The position numbers and the translations under genes are program-made. Shown here piece after piece: positions 9,387 through 18,191 of a DNA stretch of 64,000 nt; positions within the stretch are counted from its first letter, which is position 1; every line of letters begins with the position of its first letter. The stretch is from Niabella ginsenosidivorans (GTDB taxonomy: Bacteria > Bacteroidota > Bacteroidia > Chitinophagales > Chitinophagaceae), in the NCBI RefSeq assembly GCF_001654455.1, contig NZ_CP015772.1, positions 4,898,001-4,962,000 of the forward strand, written 5' to 3'. The notes under the pieces were generated by a model. It was not told the DNA's origin, made no database searches, and saw only the letters and a list, made by a program, of their open reading frames with translations.

Positions 9387-10949
9387 CTATTGAAAGGTGG
9401 GCGTTTGAACATTTGCCACGTTAAGATTCATGAGCGTTATCCAGTTAGCAGCGGTCAGTTGTGTACCGTTGAACAGGAAATGATCAAATACCAGACCATC
9501 GAAAGGTTTGTCCGGATCGCCGGCAATGATGTAATTATGAAAGCCTTTTGACAGATCCATCTTTACGTTCCAGTTTTTAAAAGTGAGCCCGTGTATTTCG
9601 TTCGGGCTTGCTGCATTGGGAGAGACCCGGAAGATGAGCGGTACCGGGGTTTCGGTAACCAAATCCTCAATCACCCAGTCCTTTTGCAGACCGTACATAC
9701 CTCCTTCGGCAAACTTATCGCCCACGCAACTGATAACGCCGCGGTTCACCGCTTCATTGTTCCATTCTGCATGCAGGATATCTATACGGCTTACAGTAAC
9801 ATTGGTTGCATTTCCATTGCCCCAGCTCATTTGTATGATACCGCCGTTGTTCAGTTGCCAGCAAACACAATCCGTAAAGCGGATATTGTTGCGGTAGATC
9901 TTGATATTATCGTCATTCGCCCATATAAAACAATGGGACACCGTTGAGCCTTCATACGCGGCAATGCCATCGCAGTTGTAGGTCCAGGCCCCGATGGTCT
10001 TTACCCAGCTCACGGTATTGTTCTTACCGATCAACCGCACCGCAAAATGTTTCTGATCGGCAATGGTGATCCCTTCCAGCATAATGTTATTGCTCTGGTT
10101 GATGGCTTCCACGCAATGCGATTCCCGGTAATTCAGTTTTGCAGAAGATAGTATGCCTCTTCCGAAAATGTGCACATCCGGGTTGCCGTCCATGATCAGA
10201 GCGCCGTATACCCATGCCCCTTCAGCCAGGTACACATTTTTGATATGAGCGGGAATATGGAACACGCCCATATTGTGCACGCCCGGCCTGAAATAAATAC
10301 CGGTGTATTGCGCACCAATATCCGCAAAATCAGTATCGACAGCATTCCGGAATATCCTGTAGCTGCCGCTGGCAGTATCCGGTTTGTTGGTTTCTGCCGG
10401 GTTGGCAAAGAGCATCAGCCCGTTCTTATACCCATTGGCCCCAATCTCCACCGAGCACTGACCGGGCTGGTTCAGGGTGAATGTAATGGTGTTGCCATTT
10501 ACGGCGGGCGTAATGCCATATCTGGAGGGCAGTATGGTTACATTGCTGCTCATGGTAAGCCGGCTCTGGCTCAGCAGCTTTACTTCTATGGTAATGGTTC
10601 CTGAAAATGAAAAGGTAGACCAGTTGATGGTGCGGCCTTTAAAAATATTCAGGGGATACATATCATTGGTGGTCATGTTCATATACCCGGCCTGGTAAAC
10701 CGGGCAGGCATTCTGGAATACCACCTGCTTCTGCCGGACGCCGCCATTGCGGATAACGGTCACTTCATAAATATCAGACTGGGGAACACCTGTGTAAGAC
10801 ACAGTATCCGTTGCAGGAGGGTTCTCTCCATTGTCATTGTTGCCATCATCAATACTGCTGATCTTTGAACAGCCCAATGCCAGCAGCAGCATGATGCCAC
10901 CCAAAAACAATTTCAGATTGCTGTATAATAATCGGCGGATCGTTGTCAT
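9387..10949 (-). CDS. Lipoprotein with right-handed beta-helix (GH28/GH49-like)
   Basis: This 520-aa protein has a lipoprotein signal with lipobox LALGCS, so it is probably surface- or periplasm-anchored. After a beta-rich N-terminal domain (about 50-190), the C-terminal half has parallel beta-helix repeats, with NCDGIAAYEGSTVSHCFIWANDDNIKIY resembling the paired-Asp active-site region of polygalacturonase-like GH28/GH49 enzymes. It may hydrolyse a polyuronide or a glucan. The exact family is uncertain and a lyase cannot be excluded. It sits in the enzyme cluster between a sulfatase and the DUF4838 gene. Confidence 0.78.
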   Translation of the reverse strand: MTTIRRLLYSNLKLFLGGIMLLLALGCSKISSIDDGNNDNGENPPATDTVSYTGVPQSDIYEVTVIRNGGVRQKQVVFQNACPVYQAGYMNMTTNDMYPLNIFKGRTINWSTFSFSGTITIEVKLLSQSRLTMSSNVTILPSRYGITPAVNGNTITFTLNQPGQCSVEIGANGYKNGLMLFANPAETNKPDTASGSYRIFRNAVDTDFADIGAQYTGIYFRPGVHNMGVFHIPAHIKNVYLAEGAWVYGALIMDGNPDVHIFGRGILSSAKLNYRESHCVEAINQSNNIMLEGITIADQKHFAVRLIGKNNTVSWVKTIGAWTYNCDGIAAYEGSTVSHCFIWANDDNIKIYRNNIRFTDCVCWQLNNGGIIQMSWGNGNATNVTVSRIDILHAEWNNEAVNRGVISCVGDKFAEGGMYGLQKDWVIEDLVTETPVPLIFRVSPNAASPNEIHGLTFKNWNVKMDLSKGFHNYIIAGDPDKPFDGLVFDHFLFNGTQLTAANWITLMNLNVANVQTPTFQ

Positions 10950-10979
10950 TTGTAAAATGTTTATAATGAGGCTTCTGTA

Positions 10980-13184
10980 TTAATGCGCTCCTGCCTCCTT
11001 ATCCCTGAAAAATACTTTTGCCTTTTCAACAGGCTGGCGGCGCAGGCCCGGTCCGCTCCAGTCCAGCTTTACAAAAGGGTCTCCATTCTCTTCATCGCGG
11101 TAATATGAAAAACTGAACGGGTGCAGGCCGGCCTTTAAAAAGATCGTTTCCTGCCGCGGCAGATTGCCGGAATACCCATAGTCCGCATCCAGCACCTGTA
11201 TATCATGAATGCGCAGGAAAGACTTACCATCGCAAGCCATGTAAAAAGTGTATTCCCCATCACGAGGCACGGAAATATATCCGGTAAACACGGTTACCGT
11301 TTTCAGTTCCTTTCCTTTTTCGTTCAATTCCGGAAATTGTACATGATCCCTCGTTACCGGTTTCAATCCCGCCGTTTGGGGTATCCAGGGAAAGTTGCCG
11401 GTATAAATGCTCCGGTTCAACCCGGGAACAGGATCCACAACTTTTACAGCGGGCACCAATGCACTATCGTATGGGCGGGGTGATCCAATACCGATGTGAT
11501 GCAATTGCAATACCCGGTCCTGCACATACGACTGGAATACTGATACGCTTACAGAACCGGACGTATCCACATACGGCAGTTTTACCGCAAGCTGCCGGGC
11601 AGGATCATTGGCCAGGTTCTGCAGCTCCGCCGGATCATTCACCACATTGTAAATTTCAAAAGGGTCTTTGGCAGATTGGATATTGTACCGCACGGCTACA
11701 TAATCGCCTACGCGCAGCAATTGTGTCTGCCCGCGTACCCGGCCGCGCTTGGCAGGAGCGAACGCTGCGTAGTCCGGCGTCTTTTCTTCTCCGTGATATT
11801 CTATGTACACTGTCGGATCTCGTTGCACCCCTTTCCCGGTAAGCACCGGTAAAAGGGAAATGCCATCCATGCGTTGCGGAGCAGGCTGACCGGCAATATC
11901 AATAAAGGTGGGCGCCCAGTCATAATTGATGGCAGGTGTGGCCACCACTTTTTTTGCCGGGATATGCCCGGACCAGCGTACAATAACAGGCAGGCGCACA
12001 CCGCCTTCCCAGGTATCGGCCTTTATCCCTTCAAAAGGACCAAAGCTGGAAAAGAACGTGGGGCGGTTGGGTGGGAACCGGTCTTCCGGTAAATAGGATT
12101 CGTTGGACGGGCCGTTATCGGAAGTATATACAACAAGGGTGTTGTTATCAATATTCAGATCTTTCAGCAGCTGCATCAGGTCTCCCACGGCATCATCAAT
12201 GCGCCGGTTGGCAGTGGCGTACCGCTTGTAAGTGGCCGGCCAGGGTTTGTTGGGTGTGGAAGGGTCATTGTCATCATCATAGGTGGCATTTGCATATTCG
12301 GGATACATGTAGGAGTCCGGTGTGCCCGATGCGGTTGTGATCATGTGCCCTGGCTTGCCGATCCACTGCATGCCACCATGCAACCCGCCTCCTTTGGGAT
12401 ACGCCTGCGTGGGCAGCTCCTGTACGGCATGCGGTGTTTCAAACGCCAGGTATAAAAAGAAGGGTTTTGACTGATCCCTGCCGCGCACATGATCGGTGAT
12501 ATATTTTTTTGCCGCGGCGGTCCACAGGTCCGGTGTATAGCATTTATCCAGTTTTGAAGTGATGTTCGTTGTGTTCTGCCACACCCCTTTTCCATTCTCT
12601 GCCCAGTACTTCCGGTAGAGCGCTTCTTTCGGGTAATGCTCATGACCATCTGCATGGCGCATGTATCCGAAATAATAATCGAACCCGCGCTTTAACGGGT
12701 GCGCCGGCCACTGGTAACCGTTAAGGTCATATTTGTCATTCCCTTCAAGCCCCCATTTGCCGATCAGCGCCGTTGTGTAGCCCAATGTACGCAGCGTATT
12801 GGGCATGGTATAATTATCATCCAGTGCTTTGTCAAATTCATTGTCCCGCACATTGGAATGTCCCTGGCTTACGCCCAGCATCAGCGAGGCGCGGGATGGC
12901 GCGCAAATAGGAGCTGCCACATAATGCTGGGTAAATACTGCGCCCTCACTGGCCAGTTTGTCCAGGTGAGGTGAAATTTCGAATGGTTTTGAAGCATCGT
13001 GCAACTGTGCCCGCTGATTCTGAAAAAAAGCGCCGATGTCCCCATAGCCCTGGTCATCCGCAAGAATAAAAATGATATTGGGTTGCCTACCCGCCTTGCT
13101 TTGTGCTAACAGTTGCAGAGCACCAACCGAACAGGTCAATGCATATAAAAAAACAAACCGGAACAGCTCTTTTTTTAACCACAT
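10980..13184 (-). CDS. Secreted sulfatase with C-terminal PA14 domain
   Basis: This 734-aa protein has a signal peptide. The sulfatase domain has metal ligands D43-D44 (LADDQGYGD) and the formylglycine signature C94-A-P-S-R followed by ASLMLG, so it is a Cys-type S1 sulfatase needing a formylglycine-generating enzyme. The His of MIGKWGLEGN-like and TSDNGPS segments follows. The last 150 residues (TVFTGYISVPRDGEYTFY ... LDWSGPG) form a PA14 carbohydrate-binding module. It should remove sulfate from a sulfated glycan. It is encoded 16 bp before the beta-helix... downstream genes of the same strand, consistent with an operon. Confidence 0.93.
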   Translation of the reverse strand: MWLKKELFRFVFLYALTCSVGALQLLAQSKAGRQPNIIFILADDQGYGDIGAFFQNQRAQLHDASKPFEISPHLDKLASEGAVFTQHYVAAPICAPSRASLMLGVSQGHSNVRDNEFDKALDDNYTMPNTLRTLGYTTALIGKWGLEGNDKYDLNGYQWPAHPLKRGFDYYFGYMRHADGHEHYPKEALYRKYWAENGKGVWQNTTNITSKLDKCYTPDLWTAAAKKYITDHVRGRDQSKPFFLYLAFETPHAVQELPTQAYPKGGGLHGGMQWIGKPGHMITTASGTPDSYMYPEYANATYDDDNDPSTPNKPWPATYKRYATANRRIDDAVGDLMQLLKDLNIDNNTLVVYTSDNGPSNESYLPEDRFPPNRPTFFSSFGPFEGIKADTWEGGVRLPVIVRWSGHIPAKKVVATPAINYDWAPTFIDIAGQPAPQRMDGISLLPVLTGKGVQRDPTVYIEYHGEEKTPDYAAFAPAKRGRVRGQTQLLRVGDYVAVRYNIQSAKDPFEIYNVVNDPAELQNLANDPARQLAVKLPYVDTSGSVSVSVFQSYVQDRVLQLHHIGIGSPRPYDSALVPAVKVVDPVPGLNRSIYTGNFPWIPQTAGLKPVTRDHVQFPELNEKGKELKTVTVFTGYISVPRDGEYTFYMACDGKSFLRIHDIQVLDADYGYSGNLPRQETIFLKAGLHPFSFSYYRDEENGDPFVKLDWSGPGLRRQPVEKAKVFFRDKEAGAH

Positions 13185-13200
13185 GCAATAAGATGTTTAA

Positions 13201-15099
13201 TTAATCAATCTGATTTTGAAACCAGGCCAGCCGCCAACCTCCGGTCTTCCGGCCACCCGCTTCATAAAAGGGCACAAAAATCAATGGTGCAATACCGCCC
13301 GGATCAAAACGGAAATACACTGCCTGCTGGTTTTGCCTGCCGGAAACCGGTGTAAAAAAGGAACTTATTTTTTCCGGGGACAGCTGAAAATTCCGTTCAC
13401 GGTCTTTATGATCGATTAACCCGTTGCCGGCATATACCAATGGACCTTTGGTAACAGCGAACCAATCTGCGCGGTACATGTCTGCAGTTCCCTGCGGCAT
13501 AGTAGCAAATTCGGCACTGCGCACCACGCGCAGCGGCATCGGAAAATCAAGCTCAATCACATTTTGCTGATCCCAGTCCCTTACTAACCGGTAATAAGCG
13601 CCGCTGCTGATGCTGTCTTTATTGATCTTTTGCCCCTCAACGGTTATTACGGCATCTTTTGCCCAGTCCGGTATGCGGATAAATAAAGGGAAGCTGCTTT
13701 TTTGTGAAGGTTTTACGATCAGTTTTATTTTACCGTCGAAAGGATAACGGGTCTGCTGTATGAGCTGCACAGTATTATTGGGGCTTAGCGCTATTGTAGC
13801 AGACCCTGGCGTAAACAGGTTGCAGGCTATACCTCCCTGCCTTTTTGTATATATGATTGATGTTAATTCTTCAAGGGCCATCGCCCCGCTTGAGGGGCAG
13901 CAATCATTATAGTTGGCGGCAAAGATGCGCCCGTTGGTAAAGGAATGATAGGTCCAGAGCTGGCCATCAGACAACTGCGCGCCCAGCAATGCGTTATAAG
14001 CAGCTTTTTCTGTTTCCTGTGCATACCGGGCTTCTCCGGTAAGATGCAATAATAGTTTATTCAACTGGATCCATGCCATAATGCTGCAAGTTTCCACAAA
14101 GCCGGAAGGGTTCCAATATCCTTTGGTATTAAAACATTCCTTATGTTTCCCGATACCGCCCCAGGGGCCGCCAGTAATGGTAAGATGGTAATCACGGATA
14201 TTCTTCCAGGCGCTTTCAACCGCTTCCAGGTATTGGGGCTTATGGGTTACTTCATATAACTTAGCCAGCCCGGTAAGGTTCCAGATGATCTGGTAGGCCT
14301 TTCCATCTGCTACGGTTTCCAGGTCTTTATGCTTCTGCATGGACGCGATCAGCCGTAACCCGTCACGCTGCTCCACCTCTTTTACGATCAGCTCCCCAAA
14401 ATTCAGGTACCGCTGATCGTGGGTAGCCTTATATAATTCAACAACAGGATCCAGTACAACAGTAGCCGAATACCCGTAACGCGTGCCATAATTGGTAATA
14501 TTGGCAGCACCGTCTCCAAAGGTTTTCAATAACAGTTCCCCGATCTTTTTTGCGGCACCCAGGTAGCGTTCGTCCGGTATTTCTTTATTCAGTTCCAGCA
14601 ACCCGAGTACCATGCATCCCAGGCTCCATACATCCCAGGATTTCTGATGCTGCAAAGAAGCTTTACTGGTAATCCGCAACTGCGGGGAATAGGTGCCCAT
14701 ATACCCATCCGCCTCCTGGTTGGCCACCAGGTAGCCGGCTGTTTTAAGCAGCAGTTTTCTGAGGGTGTCATTTCCGGTTCTGCCTACGGCAAGTGATGCA
14801 GCATACAGCCATTTGCCGGCATGCTCGCCATACCAGTCTGTGGTCTGGTTCTGCTTTCTTGCTTCAGGGGTAAACATTTTAATAAGCGCCCCGTTGTTCC
14901 ATTCCGGAAGTGTGCGTAACCGCCCGTGCTCACTGAGCGCCATGGCACTCCCCAAAAGCCCGTCTACGGCAACCTGGCCGGGAGGAATATAAGCATCAGC
15001 AGGTAAACTATCATAAGGAATATTGCCGGCCCTGCCATTTGTCCGGCACAGGAGCAGGAGCACTAAAAAAAAGCATGTTTTAAAAAATCGTACAGCCAT
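13201..15099 (-). CDS. GH127-like beta-L-arabinofuranosidase
   Basis: This 632-aa secreted protein belongs to the DUF1680/GH127 group. The N-terminal (alpha/alpha)6 barrel has NQEADGYMGTY. The zinc and catalytic cysteines are visible: HKECFNTKG (about residue 320) and the vicinal pair in NDCCPSSGAMALEE (about residue 400), with Glu before the first Cys. C-terminal beta domains follow. GH127/GH146 enzymes release beta-L-arabinofuranose with Cys as nucleophile. In this cluster it may release furanose sugars that feed the transporter and the PfkB kinase. Confidence 0.9.
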   Translation of the reverse strand: MAVRFFKTCFFLVLLLLCRTNGRAGNIPYDSLPADAYIPPGQVAVDGLLGSAMALSEHGRLRTLPEWNNGALIKMFTPEARKQNQTTDWYGEHAGKWLYAASLAVGRTGNDTLRKLLLKTAGYLVANQEADGYMGTYSPQLRITSKASLQHQKSWDVWSLGCMVLGLLELNKEIPDERYLGAAKKIGELLLKTFGDGAANITNYGTRYGYSATVVLDPVVELYKATHDQRYLNFGELIVKEVEQRDGLRLIASMQKHKDLETVADGKAYQIIWNLTGLAKLYEVTHKPQYLEAVESAWKNIRDYHLTITGGPWGGIGKHKECFNTKGYWNPSGFVETCSIMAWIQLNKLLLHLTGEARYAQETEKAAYNALLGAQLSDGQLWTYHSFTNGRIFAANYNDCCPSSGAMALEELTSIIYTKRQGGIACNLFTPGSATIALSPNNTVQLIQQTRYPFDGKIKLIVKPSQKSSFPLFIRIPDWAKDAVITVEGQKINKDSISSGAYYRLVRDWDQQNVIELDFPMPLRVVRSAEFATMPQGTADMYRADWFAVTKGPLVYAGNGLIDHKDRERNFQLSPEKISSFFTPVSGRQNQQAVYFRFDPGGIAPLIFVPFYEAGGRKTGGWRLAWFQNQID

Positions 15100-15118
15100 A
15101 TCATTATTATTAAACGGG

Positions 15119-16702
15119 CTATTGGATCACCAGGTCTTTCCAGTAAGCATTACCGGAAACCTTACCCGGTATCAGCACCCGCTGATAAATCCGGATAGTC
15201 ACTTGCTGGTGCGCAAACTCCGTAAGATCAATCTTTATAGTTTTCCAGCCGCGGCCGGATGCGGGTCCTTCCATCAACTGATCGAACTTTTTATAATTAT
15301 TTATAAAGACCATGCATCTCCATGCCCGCATGGAATCCACCCCGACGCTCAAACGCAATTCCTTTTGTCCGTTAAGGGTAATGGTGCGCGTCAACAGCAC
15401 TCCTTTTACCTCATCACGCGGATAGGTTGCCAGCACACTGTCTTCCAGATAAGTAATGCCCCTGAGGCCGGGCATGCCCCCTCCCGCTCCGCCAAATCCC
15501 GGGTTACGGAGCTTCCATTCAGGGTTCCAGAAGCGGGTAAGCGCTTCCAGGCGGAACAATTCCGCCGGCTGTGTATGTACCGGCTCCGCTATTAGTTTTA
15601 TACGGCTTCCTGCAATAACCATCCCCTTGTTTTTAAGCAGCTGCAACCCGATTGCCGTGGTCCTGGCGGCCAGTTGAGCAATCGATTCGTTCACAGCAGG
15701 GGTCAATATTACACCGCCTAACTGCCGGCCAATGATCCGGTCACCCAACTGACGGACCATGCCAGCCGGAAGCGCGCTCATACCGTGCATAGCCGCCACT
15801 ACCGCACCAGCGCTGGCGGCATTACAATCTGCATCTGTAAAGTCGGCCGCCTGAAAAGCCAGGTTGACCGTTTTTAAAAAGGAGCCGTTGCCAAACCAGA
15901 CACAGGCCGCCACAATGCCACCATTAGCAACAGCGTTGTTGGAAGCGGGGTATTCTATCCGCCAGCGTTTTTCTATTGCAGAAAAAACTTCCGGTGCAGA
16001 TTTGCCGGCTGCAGCCAGCCGGATCACCATATCCAGGCATTGACGGTAAGGAGACGCCGGATGGATCAGCTGTGCGGCTTTACGTACAATGGTTCTGGTA
16101 TCCTTTTCGGTAAAGCCAAGGCTTACCAGTCCGGCAACAAAAACACCGCCATCGGCCCCTTCAGCATACCCGTTGATGTGCGTATATTTTCTTGCCAAGC
16201 TGCCGGCAACATTGGGGAGGCCCGGGGCAAGCATTCCATATAATTCTGAAGAAAACTGCGGGCCAATGGTATGCCATAATTTATTATACCGGGGATGCCC
16301 GCAATCCGGAGGCATTATGCCCCGCAGCATTAATAAGCGTGCCTGCTCACTGGATCCCCAGCTGCCCGCAGCATTCTGCAGCCATTGCTTTCCAAGCTGC
16401 TGCACGCTCATATCAATGCCGTACTGCTCAAATGCCCTTAAAGCCACCATTTCATAATACCAGTCATCGTCTACCGGCGCATGGGTTATGGTGTCGCTTA
16501 GGTGATCGATCCAGCTTACCGAAGCCGCCTTATGTTCAAAAGGCCAGCCCAGCATGGCTCCCAGGATCTGTGCCGCCCATACTGCCTTTACCCGGTCCTG
16601 GTACGCGGATAGCAAAAGCGGTTCCGGAGGCTTTTGTGCCTTAGCCCTGCAGGCTATACAACACACAATAAGGAATAATATGATCGTTCGTGTCTGCTGC
16701 AT
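15119..16702 (-). CDS. Secreted ADP-ribosylglycohydrolase-family protein (second copy)
   Basis: This 527-aa protein has a signal peptide (to IACRAKAQ). The fold begins QILGAMLGWPFEH and carries the acidic pair region VDDDWYYEMVALRAFE and the C-terminal TDADCNAASAGAVVAA motif. About 150 C-terminal residues look like an accessory beta-sandwich. It is a diverged paralogue of 3719-5272. Its start is adjacent to the stop of the sugar transporter gene, so the two are one transcriptional unit. In rus-like loci such an enzyme frees ribose from ADP-ribosyl compounds; the actual substrate is not provable here. Confidence 0.87.
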   Translation of the reverse strand: MQQTRTIILFLIVCCIACRAKAQKPPEPLLLSAYQDRVKAVWAAQILGAMLGWPFEHKAASVSWIDHLSDTITHAPVDDDWYYEMVALRAFEQYGIDMSVQQLGKQWLQNAAGSWGSSEQARLLMLRGIMPPDCGHPRYNKLWHTIGPQFSSELYGMLAPGLPNVAGSLARKYTHINGYAEGADGGVFVAGLVSLGFTEKDTRTIVRKAAQLIHPASPYRQCLDMVIRLAAAGKSAPEVFSAIEKRWRIEYPASNNAVANGGIVAACVWFGNGSFLKTVNLAFQAADFTDADCNAASAGAVVAAMHGMSALPAGMVRQLGDRIIGRQLGGVILTPAVNESIAQLAARTTAIGLQLLKNKGMVIAGSRIKLIAEPVHTQPAELFRLEALTRFWNPEWKLRNPGFGGAGGGMPGLRGITYLEDSVLATYPRDEVKGVLLTRTITLNGQKELRLSVGVDSMRAWRCMVFINNYKKFDQLMEGPASGRGWKTIKIDLTEFAHQQVTIRIYQRVLIPGKVSGNAYWKDLVIQ

Positions 16703-17701
16703 TTATTTACCTGCATAAATAATGAGCCCGATACCGACCAGGAATAACAGGAACATGGCTGTAAGCAGCGCATTAATGCGTGAAGCGCCTTTAAATTCTT
16801 TCCAGATAAACACGCCCCATAACGCCGCCACAAGCGTAGCGCCCTGGCCCAGGCCATAGGAAATAGCCGGACCGGCCTTCCCCGCGGCGATCAGGTTAAA
16901 GGAGTTACCCAGTCCCCAGATCAGGCCGCCTAATATCCCTACAAGATGGGTTTTAAAGTGGCCTTTGAAATAATCCGAATAGCTGACGGCAGCCCCTTCA
17001 AAAGGGCGCTTCATCAGCAATGTATTAAATACAAAATTGCTCAGCAGGATGCCGCAGGAAAAAATAAATACGGCTGTATAGGGCGTCATTTTTCCGGGTT
17101 CAGGATTTACAAAATTTTCCAGATCCATTGAGGCGGCAATAAACCGGTAAAAAAAGGACATCAATATACCGGCAACTATGGAAAGGATAATCCCTTTTGA
17201 GGAAACCGTTCCGGTACCGGCAGCTTTTCTTTTATAGGCAATGGCATTAAGAATGATGGCAAGCATTACCAGGGCAACACCTGTAAATAAAAGCACCGGA
17301 TCGCCTTTTTGCGCTCCCAGGTAATTGATAAACACACCCAGGATAAGCGCCAGCCCGATACCGATGGGAAAGGCTACCGCCATACCGGCAATGGCTATGG
17401 CTGCAGAAAGCAATATGTTTGCTGCATTAAAAATAACGCCGCCCAATAATGCTTTGCCAATGTTCACCGGGTCCGCCTGTGCCAGATCATTTGTAAAACT
17501 GCGGCCTTCACTGCCCGTGCTGCCCAGGGTAAACGCAGAAAGAACGGAAAAAAGAAAGATACCGATGACATAATCCCAGTAAAAGAGCTCAAAACGCCAG
17601 CTTTTACTGGCCAGCTTCTGCGTATTGGCCCAGGAACCCCAGCAGAGCATGGTAATGATGCAGAAAAGAACCGCCTGCGCATAACTTTGAACAATAAACA
17701 T
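16703..17701 (-). CDS. GRP/RhaT-like sugar permease
   Basis: This 332-aa protein has about ten membrane segments. It belongs to the drug/metabolite-transporter superfamily branch of glucose/ribose porters (N-terminal CIITMLCWGSWANTQKLA; GGVIFNAANILLSAAIAIAG). In Bacteroidota such permeases sit beside ribokinases, and the rus locus has one (RusT). It is placed to move monosaccharide released in the periplasm into the cytoplasm. A TAnnTTTG box lies about 75 nt upstream. The next gene follows without a gap. Confidence 0.88.
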   Translation of the reverse strand: MFIVQSYAQAVLFCIITMLCWGSWANTQKLASKSWRFELFYWDYVIGIFLFSVLSAFTLGSTGSEGRSFTNDLAQADPVNIGKALLGGVIFNAANILLSAAIAIAGMAVAFPIGIGLALILGVFINYLGAQKGDPVLLFTGVALVMLAIILNAIAYKRKAAGTGTVSSKGIILSIVAGILMSFFYRFIAASMDLENFVNPEPGKMTPYTAVFIFSCGILLSNFVFNTLLMKRPFEGAAVSYSDYFKGHFKTHLVGILGGLIWGLGNSFNLIAAGKAGPAISYGLGQGATLVAALWGVFIWKEFKGASRINALLTAMFLLFLVGIGLIIYAGK

Positions 17702-17774
17702 GTTTTCTTTTTTTGAAGTTTTTAAATGAGCAATCGTTGAAACCTTTATAAAATCTAATTGTAACAGCGTGAAA

Positions 17775-17810
17775 CAAAACTACCGGATACTACCCCGGAG
17801 TTTTGATCAA
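17775..17810 (-). promoter_or_regulatory. Candidate promoter of the transporter gene
   Basis: On the minus strand a TAGTTTTG box (17775-17782) matches the Bacteroidota -7 consensus TAnnTTTG. A TTG at 17808-17810 could be the -33 element, though at 25 nt the spacer is long. Transcription would start near 17767, giving a leader of about 65 nt. Confidence 0.4.
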
Positions 17811-18155
17811 TGCATTACATTTAAGTTTATCAGATCCGATCATTCGGATGACAAGTTCTTTTAATCGTCATCCCGACCAAACCTGCTGAAAGCGGGGGCG
17901 CGGAGGGATCTTATCTGTTATAGAGATTTCTCCGCTCCGCTTCGGTCGAAATGGCGCATTTGTATATTATTGATTATCAAAATATTATGCTGTATGTCAT
18001 TAATAGCTTGCCGAACAACGAACCATGATCCGATTGTAAATAACCAGACTGTCGCCATTCACTCTTTCGGCAATCCCGATCCCAATAGCTATTGGGACAG
18101 AAGACCTTTCGCTTACGTGATTTATCAGTATTTTAAAGAACTCAAAACTATTTTT
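17811..18155. repeat. Intergenic repeats of families A and B
   Basis: No gene lies between 17702 and 18191. A family-A inverted-repeat element (CGTCATCCCGACC ... CCGCTTCGGTCGAAATG) occupies about 17865-17955. A family-B copy (CATTAATAGCTTGCCGAAC ... ATGATCCGATTG) occupies about 17997-18038. The perfect palindrome TCCCAATAGCTATTGGGA lies at about 18082-18099. The stretch separates the sulfatase gene from the transporter group and may end one transcript and start another. Confidence 0.65.
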
Positions 18156-18191
18156 ATTACGGCCCTCACTGCGGCAGGCTGGATGCCTCCC